Assembly (NCBI RefSeq): GCF_037176765.1
Contig: NC_090024.1
Span: forward strand, 195,234,278-195,298,277
Reading direction: 5' to 3'
Length of the DNA stretch: 64,000 nt
Source: Anolis sagrei
Lineage: Eukaryota > Chordata > Lepidosauria > Squamata > Anolidae
Each line of letters starts with the position of its first letter. Position 1 is the stretch's first letter. Positions 55,058 to 64,000 of this stretch are shown here, one piece after another. The notes beneath the pieces are model-generated. The model was not told the DNA's origin. It worked only from the letters and a program-made list of their open reading frames with translations, and searched no databases. The translations under genes were made by a program, and so were the position numbers.

Positions 55058-55785
55058 TTTATTTTATCATACCATTTACACACATAGATGAAGTATCTTG
55101 GAGATCCCTCACCAGACGCTAATATTTTTCTTCCCAGGAAATGAACCTTGCCTGTTTTTTTCTCCTCCTTTTTTAAAACTACAGTTTGCATATTATTGCT
55201 TGATGAGTAATTCCTTGCTTCCTGTGGTGTGATGCTCTCCCTCATGGGTGCATAGTTGACACAACCGTGGCTCCCTCCTGTTGCTTTCCAGGCAGAAATA
55301 TACGATACTCACCTGTCTCCCAGGACTATGTACCCTTTTCCAACGCTATTTAACATCTTTTTCTGCAACCAGAAGACTAGGCTGGACTTTAAATTTCCTA
55401 TCGATCAAGAATCTGTCATATAGTGACACACCAAGTTCAATTGAGTCTACCGCTCTGGTATGATGGTCCACCCAAGTCTTGGTACACCATCCTGTTTAGT
55501 TTTGGACTGCAAAGAATGGATTATGAAGCAACAAACTATAAACAGAACTTGAAAAGGTTTTTTTTTTTTTTTTTGGCAACTCAGAATCTTTCAGCCAGCA
55601 TCGCCACCGGGAGATTCTGAAAGTCATCCTTTACGTCCTGCCCCCAAAGCTCCAAGGATGGGTGATGGCACTGTTTAATTGGGATCGGGATTTCCCAATT
55701 TTTTTGTCACCCATCTGTGTAGCAAATGAACTTAAAACATGATTATTATCCAGGATGGTGCACCACAAATTGTGGAGCCCTGGGA

Positions 55786-55963
55786 CCTCATCACACTAGA
55801 GAATGAATCTACTTTAAACCCTGTTGCTGCATCCTGCAAAATTCTGGGATTTGTAGTTTAGGGAGAAGCTTTAAAGAGGCTCATTAAACTACAAACCCCA
55901 GAATTCTGCAGGAGGCAGAAGCTGGATTTAAAGTGGATTCATTCTCTAGTTTGATGAGGTCCC
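55786..55963. mobile_element. Palindromic MITE (GGACCTCATCACAC type)
   Basis: Arms GGGACCTCATCACACTAGAG and CTAGTTTGATGAGGTCCC; the core is complementary through AAACCCCAGAATTCTGCAGG. Related ends are seen at 7373-7388 and 7840-7856. Confidence 0.8.
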
Positions 55964-57049
55964 TAATGCTATGTATAGTAAAGTATCCAGCATAAATGTT
56001 GCATTTGCCTTCTGGTTTAAATAGTTTGCAAGGGTCTGTTTGAGTGGGTTTGGTCTACATGACATCTAAGAAATGTAGTGATTCCTCTGCCATGTGTTTT
56101 GAGGGAGGTCTTTAAACACATTATCAGGATAGCTTCACTGCTCATCAGTAGGATGTGTGGTGCCCAGAAATATGCTTCAAGTACTTTGGAGCCTGCTGTA
56201 TTTTTTCTTTGTGTTTTCATCTAGTGCTTCAGACTTGACTTTGTTAGCCTTTACCGTTTCCTGTCTCTGCTGGCCACATTGTTTCAGCCTTTGGATGTGA
56301 GTCCAGGTCTCTTGTTTCTCCTACCTCCTCCTTTTAACATTTGTCTCCAATAGTAGCTTGTAATCCAAAAAGGGCAGGAAAAGTTGTTCTCCACCTTCCC
56401 CCTGCTGAGAAACTTGTGTTTGTCTTGCATATATCGAGTCGCATTTCCTTTGGCTCCAAATGGGCTTTGATGTCTACAGCAGATGCACCCCCCCCTCCCC
56501 AACATCTCCTTGCTTTTGCATTTTGATGGAGTCAAATCTCTATAAATTTTAACAATCATACATTACAGAAATACCTAAATCTGCTCTCTTGGCTGAACCA
56601 AGGGCTCTAGCTTTAGCTACACCAAAGGGGATTAGTCTTGTTTATACAATGGCTTGTGGATTCATTGGAGAGCCCCTGTAGTTCAAGTAATTTGAGGATT
56701 TGAGTCTGACTTCTCCTTTTAGCATATCGTGTTGCTTTCTCCCTTGTTGTTTTCCTCCTTGCGTAGTTTAAATAAATTGGTTTTTTTAAGGTGGAGTGTT
56801 CCTTTGTCCCTCCTTCTCCTAATGCTCTTGGGTTTGGCTTGCTCTAATGGTATTTCCGCTGTTCCTCGTCCTCCAATCTACCTGGATTTTAGGTATTCTA
56901 CCTTTTCTTCAGTCCTTCTGTAACTGATGCTTTAAGAAAAATGGTTTACTTTAAATAATTGCGTTGGTATGTTACACTCCTGTCTTTCAGATGCATTTTT
57001 AAATGTCTTTGTGACCGCTTGACAATCAAATGCGTATTTCAATTTACAG
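55964..57049 (+). other. SRGAP2 first intron, right part
   Basis: Mostly unique-looking DNA leading to the acceptor of the leader exon. No coding exon recognised. Confidence 0.5.
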
Positions 57050-57166
57050 GCACTTGAACGGAAGAAAGTGACTTTGGAGCTTTCATCTCTCCTGTCATTT
57101 GGGATTTAATTTACATCATCTCTGACGCTATCTAAAAAAAAGCAGCAAGTCAAGCCCACACACAAC

Positions 57167-57211
57167 ATGTTGTTGCGCAGAAGGACTTCCACTCCCTGGC
57201 TGTGCTATTAA
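57167..57211 (+). other. uORF 1 in the SRGAP2 leader (14 codons)
   Basis: ATG at 57167, MLLRRRTSTPWLCY, then stop. Its TAA overlaps the ATG of uORF 2 in a TAATG arrangement, a layout that can favour re-initiation. Seen directly; translation is unproven. Confidence 0.45.
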
Positions 57212-57351
57212 TGTTAGCAATCAGAAAAAGCCTTTGGGGGCTGCAGATCTTCTCTAGTCTGATGCTGCTGCTGCCGCCACCGTTGCCGCCACCACTGCTG
57301 CTAAGGGTTTTGGTGCAGGGAATCCAAACTGCTGCCTTTTCTGTCCGCTGA
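57211..57351 (+). other. uORF 2 in the SRGAP2 leader (46 codons)
   Basis: It starts MLAIRKSLWGLQIFSSL and continues through a Leu/Pro-rich run encoded by the CTG/CCG triplets, then a stop at 57349-57351. It has A at -3. The hydrophobic, proline-rich peptide could stall ribosomes; this is speculation. Confidence 0.4.
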
Positions 57352-57366
57352 GCTCTTCACATCTGC

Positions 57367-57453
57367 ATGTCACTGCTGCTCATGCACACACCATCTCACA
57401 CCCTCTCTCCATGGACTGATTGCTGCCGAGGGAAGGCGAGCTCAAGCAAGTGA
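57367..57453 (+). other. uORF 3 in the SRGAP2 leader (28 codons)
   Basis: It starts MSLLLMHTPSHTLSPW and ends with TGA at 57451-57453, 96 bases before the main ATG. A two-codon minimal uORF (ATG GAC TGA, 57411-57419) overlaps it in another frame. Confidence 0.4.
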
Positions 57454-57549
57454 TCCGGGTTTGGGGGGGAGGAACGTGAATTGCATTTATTCCTTGTAGT
57501 CTGGAGGATTTGTTTGGAGGATAATCTTGTTTTGGAGGGGAAAGAAAAC

Positions 57550-57616
57550 ATGACGTCGCCAGCTAAATTCAAAAAGGATAAGGAAATCATAGCTGAATAT
57601 GACACTCAAGTCAAAG
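57550..57616 (+). CDS. SRGAP2: SRGAP2 first coding exon (start of F-BAR domain)
   Basis: The ATG at 57550 opens 22 codons beginning MTSPAKFKKDKEIIAEY and ending DTQVK, followed by G|GTAAGG, a strong donor leaving a phase-1 intron. As I recall the family, this N-terminus is SRGAP2: SRGAP1 starts MSTPSRF and SRGAP3 starts MSSQTKF. SRGAP2 is a cytosolic, membrane-bending F-BAR, RhoGAP and SH3 protein acting on Rac1 in cell protrusion, neuronal migration and spine maturation. This exon supplies the first residues of the F-BAR helix bundle. A at -3 gives a good start context. The remaining exons lie beyond the right edge, so the gene is partial in this window. Confidence 0.93.
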
Positions 57617-58200
57617 GTAAGGTCTTTTTTTGTTTTTTTTAAGGCATGAACGTAATGCATTTCTGTGTATCTTTCCGTCTTAACTTGCAAATGCAGGCAC
57701 TCATGCTACATGCTTGGGTGTGGAAGGGGAAAGCATTTCCAGATCGTCAGGAATTTGCTGTGCTTTTCAATAGTACAGTGTGTTAGAAGGGATTGGCTTT
57801 GATTGTTACTTCCTGGGGTGGGTTCTTGAAATACTGCTGTATCTTTATATATCCTTAGTTTTATTGCACCATTACTTGAAAAAAAGGCCACCCATACAAG
57901 TTATTTTTGTGATTCAAAAACGTAGCATACAATTAATTAAATATAGCTGGGAAATGGAACCCTCCCCTGGGAAACGTATGTATTAGTTTAAGAAGCTTTG
58001 TTGCTTGGCAGTATTGTGAATTGCAGCTTTAAAGGGGCTTTTTGCAGCTGTATGCACCAAAAGGGTTTCTCTCTTTATAAATGCCTTCTGTGTGTGCATG
58101 TTTCACACCCCTGGCAGCTGACTGCAGCACCCTTCAATTTGAGTTGAATATATATGTGTGTAATAATGAACTGTTTCAGGTATTCTGTGCACTGCCCTTC

Positions 58201-58233
<33 letters not shown>

Positions 58234-59499
58234 GGCAATATGCCCATTGAAGGATGTTTGGAATGACAACAACTAGATAGGCATGTTCTGTACAACAATG
58301 TCTTACTGACATTAGACAGGTGGGCTTGGCTTCACACCATCACATGTCCTGGGTGTTACACTAAAGAGACGCTTGCCTAACTCTTTTGTGTCTGTAGAGT
58401 TTTTTTTTTCTTCATACATGTGTGCATGGTAGGATTTAGTTTCTGCATAGGTGTAGCTTGGCAAAATGCTTCTTCATTGTGGAACTTGGAAGTATTTGAA
58501 TGAGAAGTGCTTTGGTCTACTTTGTGTGTGTGTTCATCAGGAAACAGCAGATACTGCTTTAAAGGAAATTAACTGGTTTTTAGTTGTGAACTGCAAGTGC
58601 TGTAGTGGCACATGATCCCATTTTAGTAAATTTGAATGTATGGGTTTCTTGGCATGTTCTGAGATGGATCATTGACTTCGCTGTGTTTCAACTTTCTGTA
58701 TTTCACAGGGAAACAAGGCCCGCTCTTTCTCTTTTCTTGAGAAATGACTTGAAGCTTAGATCATAAATGGCTTTTTAAAAAGTGTTTTGGGATTCCTGGG
58801 TTAGAGGCGGTAGCCAGTGAAAGCATTTTTGTCTTCCACTCCTCCTCTTTTCTTCTTTTTCATGTTAATGTAGGATTTTGCTTGGCAAGTTAGCAACTAA
58901 CGCTTTGAAATTCTAGTGGCCAACAGGAGGCACTGATTCAGAAAAGGATAGTTCCTTCCAGCAATAGATTGCTGTTGGAGCTAGAGGAGTAGGTGGTCTT
59001 AAAATGCAGTGTCCAAAATATATGTAAGAGAGTTGAATTTCCTTTGTTTCATTTTCCTTGCTGTATCAGCAAGAGAGGATTCCCTCCTCCAGCTTGTTAA
59101 AACAATGAAAAATACATTTGCTCTCTGCTGAGGGACTGCTGAAGTGTTTCCAATCTACATGGAAATCTGTAACTAGGGAATGGATTTAAGGTGAACAAGG
59201 GAAATGCAATTAGCTGATTTAATATCAGAATTTTTATCATATGTTACATTGAACCTGCAATTTGGATGGCAATCTAGAATGAAAGCAAGGTTCAACTTGG
59301 AGCCACATTCTTTGATGTTACTCTTGGTTATAACATGGCCTGAAGCAGAGTACTTTCCTCTACAAGAAAAAAAAATCTGAATTATTTGCTAGGTTTCCGA
59401 ACTTTGGACTAAACATTTAGCCTCTAAATTATGTAAATATGACATTTCTCTGTGTTACCCTGCAGATTTTTTCAAACGTGCCTGCTAAACTGCTAGTAT

Positions 59500-60880
59500 T
59501 ATTGTTGAACATGGCACCCCACTCCGTGAGAATTGCAGTTTCCCAAGGACAGGCCGTCAAGATGAATGAGAAGGCGTTATTCCCCCTTAGATGAGATTCT
59601 CCTCAATCTTCAACAGACCGACAGCAGCCCAAACACTTCTGATGACTGCTTCCCAAAACTATAGCTTCCTTTTGTTTAAAACCCCAAGATATGCACTGAT
59701 TCAAACCAATGCATTTCTCAACCCTCCCTAGAACAGTCTTTACCATTCCCTGAACCTTTGCAACTAAGTATCCAGTTCCCTGAATGATTGTATCTTTTTG
59801 CACCCAAAGTATCCCTTAAAATCAATTCCTTGACATTTTCTCATCCTATTCTTCTGTGCTTATCTGCACCTTCGCTAATCCTCTAATGCGCACATTGGAA
59901 AGGGGAGAAATTCAAAAGGAGAAGACATAATCTCATACAAACTGCATAAACAATATGCCACAGTTCCAGGACTTTCATACCCCTGCACCCCCTCTTCTAC
60001 CACATTGTCTATGAGCTATATTTATTCTTGAATATATTTTTAACATAAGGCAAATGATATGAACCGTTTCACCACCTCTGCCCAGACCAGGACAGAGTCA
60101 GTGACTCAGGAATGCACCCCTAACTAGATCGGTCAGGGGTGCAGCAGAAAGGAATAAACCTTCCTGAGTGACTTATGATTTCATTTACATCTTCCTCGGG
60201 AGATCCGGACCATCAACTACCTAGGATATTATACAAAGAGAACTCTGCTTGATGGTCCTGAACAGACATCTTAGAACCATCCCATTGTCTGTCCAGTCTG
60301 AGAGTGGAGAGCAAAGATAAACACTCATTGTTCACAGGAAAACTGGACTTAACGTTCACATAATCCTGTCCTGTGTGTTCTCTGGACCTCTGCTGTGGGC
60401 ATTAGCCCACCAAATATGGACTGGACTTCCAGTGGGCCCCTCTCAGCCCAAAGGCAGCTGGCAGCCCTGGGATTGCCCGGCCTAACTGAGAGGGAAGCCA
60501 CGACTGTCATTGGGACCTGTATCAATCACAGCTTGAACCGGCCTAAGCACACCTCCCAGCCAATCACAAGCAAAGGCAGTACCAGCTGCCCCCCAGCACT
60601 CCACCAGTCAGAGACCAAGGAGGAAAGCTCAAACTCTGACAACGCTTGCCTGTGGAAGTTTTTGCTGTATGAAATGGTTATTTCTCATGATACCTTTATG
60701 CGTGTACATTTTGGGCACCCGTTGCTGTACTTGCATCCCTACTGTAGATTGAATAAATTTGTTATTTTGCCTTCTGCTGGTGAGCCTTATCATCCAGGAA
60801 CATTGAGGTTGGTTAATCTCACCAGGTGAAGACTCTCGTCATTGGTATCTGTGATCTATAGAACCGATATCCGTGGTCTA
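59500..60880 (+). other. Possible LTR-like or unknown repeat block in SRGAP2 intron 1
   Basis: Base composition and a GAATAAATTTG signal near 60751 recall an LTR. I see no terminal repeats or genes. It contains a 144-codon open stretch (60395-60829) with no recognisable domain. Confidence 0.2.
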
Positions 60881-62025
60881 TAGGATCCTAAATTTTGAAA
60901 TGTGGTTAGAAATGTTCCCTGCCCTCACACAACATAAACATGGAATTTTTGGCCTTTTAGTATGCTATTTTTTTTTTTAAAAAAAACCAAACAAACCGTA
61001 TACCATTGACATGTTATTTTCTTGTTTTTATTGTCAAAGGGATTTGCACATACAACCTATCTCTATTTTGCTGATCACCTAATTTGCATGGGATTTCTAG
61101 TCACTCATTGACAGGCTCTGCTGGTAGGGGGAAGAAATGGGTCATTGCTGATCATCATGTTCATATAGAATGGATACATCTGGTTCAGTCATTGCAACAT
61201 CTTCCCAGCTACTCTTGAATATATTTATTTTCAGGTTTTTTTTCCTGTTAGCCCTTTTAACTCATGTTTGCTCTATTGACAAGAAGACAATGATACAGTT
61301 AGAGCTCAACAGGACCCTTGAAACAGGGTTGCTTTTCAGTGGGTATTCTGAAAGTTTCCCTAGTGTGAATGGAGCTGATGTTGATGATTTCTCAAATTAT
61401 TTCAGTGACCCTAAAGTTTAATTGGTCATACTTATAATCCTTTAAAATCTGCTTGACACCAAGTTTGAAGTGGGAGTTTTCCAACCACTCACAAACTTGT
61501 ACAAACATGTTCAGGGAGTCAAGTTAAGTTTAATATTGAAGCAGGGATATTTGGTCAGTATTGATTGATTAATGTGCACTCTAGAGGATTAAAATAAAAT
61601 AAAGAAACCCAAAATGTGTATTTAGGAAGCACTAAATACTTGACAGATTGGAACCTTTTCTGGATGGAGCTGAGGAGAAGTGGAATCCTTCCACAGCAAG
61701 AATAGCAAATAGCTTCACCATTTTTTTTTACTTCATAGAATGATTCATCATAATAATTGGAGATGAAAAGATTCTTGCTGGGTTAGGCCAGATGCTTCTT
61801 TGGTCCAGGTTTTTCTTTCTAGTGGTGGACCAGGTGGCCATAGAAAGCCCACAATCAGGAACTTACAGCAATGATTGTGACCCCTGTGATTGTTATATAG
61901 CAAGGCGACACTTGGTGCTGGAATACCAGAATGCCATTTGGAGCTGATGCAAATAGCAGCAGACTGTACTCTTCCTTTGTTTTGTAACACACATTTGACT
62001 CTTCACAGTCTGCTTTTATCTAGAG

Positions 62026-62386
62026 CAGGGCTCCTCAAACTAAGACCCAGGGGCCGGATATGGCCCTCCAAGGTCATTTACCTGGCCCTCGCTCAGGGGC
62101 AACCTAAGTCTGAAACGACTTGAAAGCACATAACAACAACAACAATCCTATCTAATCAGCAAAAGCAGGCCCACACTTCCCATTGAAATATCAATAAGTT
62201 TATATTTGTTTAAATTGTTCTTCATTTTAATTATTGCATTGTTTTAAAATGATTTTTGCAGTGCAAATAAGATATGTGCAGTGTGCATAGGAATTCATTC
62301 ATGTTTTATTTCAAATTATAATCCGGCCCTCCAACAGTTTGAGGGACTGTGACCTGGCCCTCTGTTTAAAAAGTTTGAGGACCCTG
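62026..62386 (+). mobile_element. hAT-type MITE with perfect 8-bp target duplication
   Basis: Terminal inverted repeats CAGGGCTCCTCAAACT and AGTTTGAGGACCCTG; flanks ATCTAGAG at 62018-62025 and 62387-62394. 361 bp, no coding capacity. It lies in SRGAP2 intron 1. Confidence 0.93.
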
Positions 62387-63062
62387 ATCTAGAGACTAGA
62401 GATAGGAACTTTGATGCTGGTTTTGTTTACTGTATGCTGTGGTTCATAGGTGATTTTTTGCTTTCCCACAACATAGTTTAACCGCAACACAGTGTTTGTT
62501 CTTTCCACCCAAAGAAGTGTCTATCAGTTTCATTATTTTATTCTAAAGCTTGCCAGCATTAACACATTCAACTGATTTTTAGTAGTGTCAGTACCTAAGG
62601 CCTTTATCCAGTGATGGCCTTACATAATTGGAATTTTAAATAGAATTCCTTCTGCAACCTATCATATTCTTCCCATACCTGCACCAGAAATTTCATAAAC
62701 CCTCTGGAGCAGTTCTGGTTATGTGTGGGATGGGTTTATGAAGGGAAGTGAAACTTCAGTTGCATGATGAGCAGTCCATTTCCATGATATCAGGTTTAGT
62801 GTTGTCCTACAAATCATAATTGATACTAGACAAATATGGTTTTGATGAGTGATATACAGCAATGAAAGGCGGTGAATATTCTTTTAGTTCAGTTTTTTTG
62901 GTATTCATGAAATTTTATGAGTAGGAAGTTCTTGATTAACAAGATCTTAATTGCTCAGAATTCTCTGTTTTAAATTAGGGGATAAAATGGCCTTCTTTAA
63001 GGATGTGTTTTGGAATGAGTATAACCAGTTTTTTTTTTGAATGAGAATCATTCAAAACCCTT

Positions 63063-63275
63063 GTGTTGTTGTGTGCCTTCAGGTTGTTTCTGACTTAAGG
63101 TGATCCTAAGGCAAACCTATCATGAGGATTTCTTGGCAAGATTTGTTTTGAGAGGATTTGAATTTTCGCTCCTCTGAGGCTGTGTGAGTAGCCCAGTGGG
63201 TTACCATGACTCAATGGGGATTGAATCCTAGTCTCCAGAATAATCCAGTACTCAAGTCACTATACTGCGCTGGCT
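63063..63275 (-). mobile_element. Old tRNA-derived SINE in SRGAP2 intron 1
   Basis: Tail GTGCCTTCAGGTTGTTTC and head GATTGAATCCTAGTCTCCAG with CACTATACTGCGCTGG. It is diverged, consistent with an old insertion. Confidence 0.65.
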
Positions 63276-64000
63276 TTGTTGTATCTTTACTCATTTTTGA
63301 ATGTGGTTAATTTTCAGTGACACTGTGAATGTTCTTAGAAGGAGTACAGTTTTAGCAGAAATTTTTTTTCTTGTCTTTTTCCACTTTTCTTTTCCTAGAG
63401 TTGTTCACTTGAATTCATGTTTCTGCTTGAAATAAACAATGACAGACTGGTTGAAGCTCTGGATGTATTGTAGCATAGTTTAGTTTTTTCTTTAGGACTA
63501 GCTTTCTTTGCTTGGAAATTATTGTAGACCCTTTGGAGAAGAGAACATAATATTTTATGTATCTAGGTGCAGCACCTTGCTTGGTATTACTTCCCCATTG
63601 GTATAATGCAGTTACTAAAATCTGACAACCGTGTAGCTGTTTGGAACAGCACAGTGTGTGTAAAAATTAGAAGGTGGTCAGATTTTTTAAAACTGGAGGA
63701 GAAACACACAGGACAAAAGCGGAAGAAAGGTTCCACATTCACTGATTTCCTTCCAGACAATGCTTTCTTTGCCAGTAGACACAGTTTAAGCCTACTTCTT
63801 CTACTGTGTCACTGCTGCTTGGAATTATTCAGTAATATGGGGAGAAGATTCTGCCAATACAGCTATTCTTTTTTAAAATAATGTCAGCTCTTTGCCTTCT
63901 TTGGCAACTCCGCCACTACCAAGTTCAGTTCTTATGATAGGGTTTTTGCTTGTTCCTTTGTGCTTCAGTAATTGGATGAATGTACCAGTGAGGAGACATT

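Larger units (their letters stand above)
57050..57549 (+). other. SRGAP2: SRGAP2 5' leader exon (untranslated part)
   Basis: It begins after the acceptor AATTTACAG (57049) and runs into the start codon without an intron signal. It includes a CTG/CCG triplet-rich stretch (57262-57302) and at least four upstream ORFs (see separate entries). The length and many uORFs suggest translational control. If transcription instead starts inside this block, the acceptor would be incidental. Confidence 0.55.
57617..64000 (+). other. SRGAP2: SRGAP2 intron 1 (start)
   Basis: No coding exon is recognisable to the right edge. The stretch is repeat-poor compared with the rest of the window. The clear insertions are a hAT MITE (62026-62386) and an old SINE (63063-63275). 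There is also a possible LTR-like block (about 59500-60880), a T-rich tract at 58200-58233 and an A/T tract at 60966-60988. Confidence 0.7.

Noticed and set aside
60395-60829. 144-codon frame in SRGAP2 intron 1
   Set aside because: No domain is seen, there is no splice logic with SRGAP2, and it lies in a repeat-like block.

Overview
The window is vertebrate nuclear DNA, almost certainly from a squamate reptile and most like an iguanian such as Anolis. The reasons are the repeat mix (CR1 and L2 LINEs, young BovB LINEs, lizard-type tRNA-derived SINEs, many hAT-like MITEs) and intron-split genes with a CpG-island promoter. There are no bacterial-style operons.

Two host genes can be read, arranged head to head. 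FAM72 lies on the minus strand, with four coding exons at 50387-50236, 40677-40600, 38564-38440 and 31518-31424. They join in phase to a 149-residue protein, the same length as human FAM72A. SRGAP2 lies on the plus strand. Its first coding exon (57550-57616) encodes the N-terminus of the F-BAR domain, and its leader exon (57050-57549) carries several upstream ORFs. The rest of the gene lies beyond the right edge. Between them is a CpG-rich block (about 52240-52660) with five inverted CCAAT boxes, the likely shared divergent promoter. The same FAM72/SRGAP2 head-to-head order is known in mammals, so the pair is an old linkage.

Layout. 1-30 kb: gene-free, probably intergenic beyond the 3' end of FAM72. 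It holds MITEs, CR1, L2, BovB and SINE copies, a possible solo LTR, a coding-like retroelement remnant and a striking 38-bp fold-back. 30.4-52.4 kb: FAM72. Its introns are swollen by a CR1 LINE with an uninterrupted 958-codon ORF2 (intron 3), a SPIN-like hAT element with an 8-bp target duplication (intron 3), an L2 nested in an older CR1 (intron 1), and SINEs and MITEs. 52.2-57.0 kb: promoter and first SRGAP2 intron, with a 720-bp polypyrimidine tract and palindromic MITEs. 57.0-64 kb: SRGAP2 leader and first coding exon, then the start of a long, repeat-poor intron.

Functionally, FAM72A is known in mammals as a cell-cycle-linked antagonist of nuclear uracil-DNA glycosylase (UNG2), and SRGAP2 as an F-BAR/RhoGAP regulator of membrane protrusion and neuronal migration. 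The two share a promoter neighbourhood rather than a pathway. The most informative signals are the conserved gene pair, the SRGAP2 upstream ORFs, four 5'-truncated BovB insertions with perfect target duplications, the SPIN-like element, and several cleanly resolved nested insertions.
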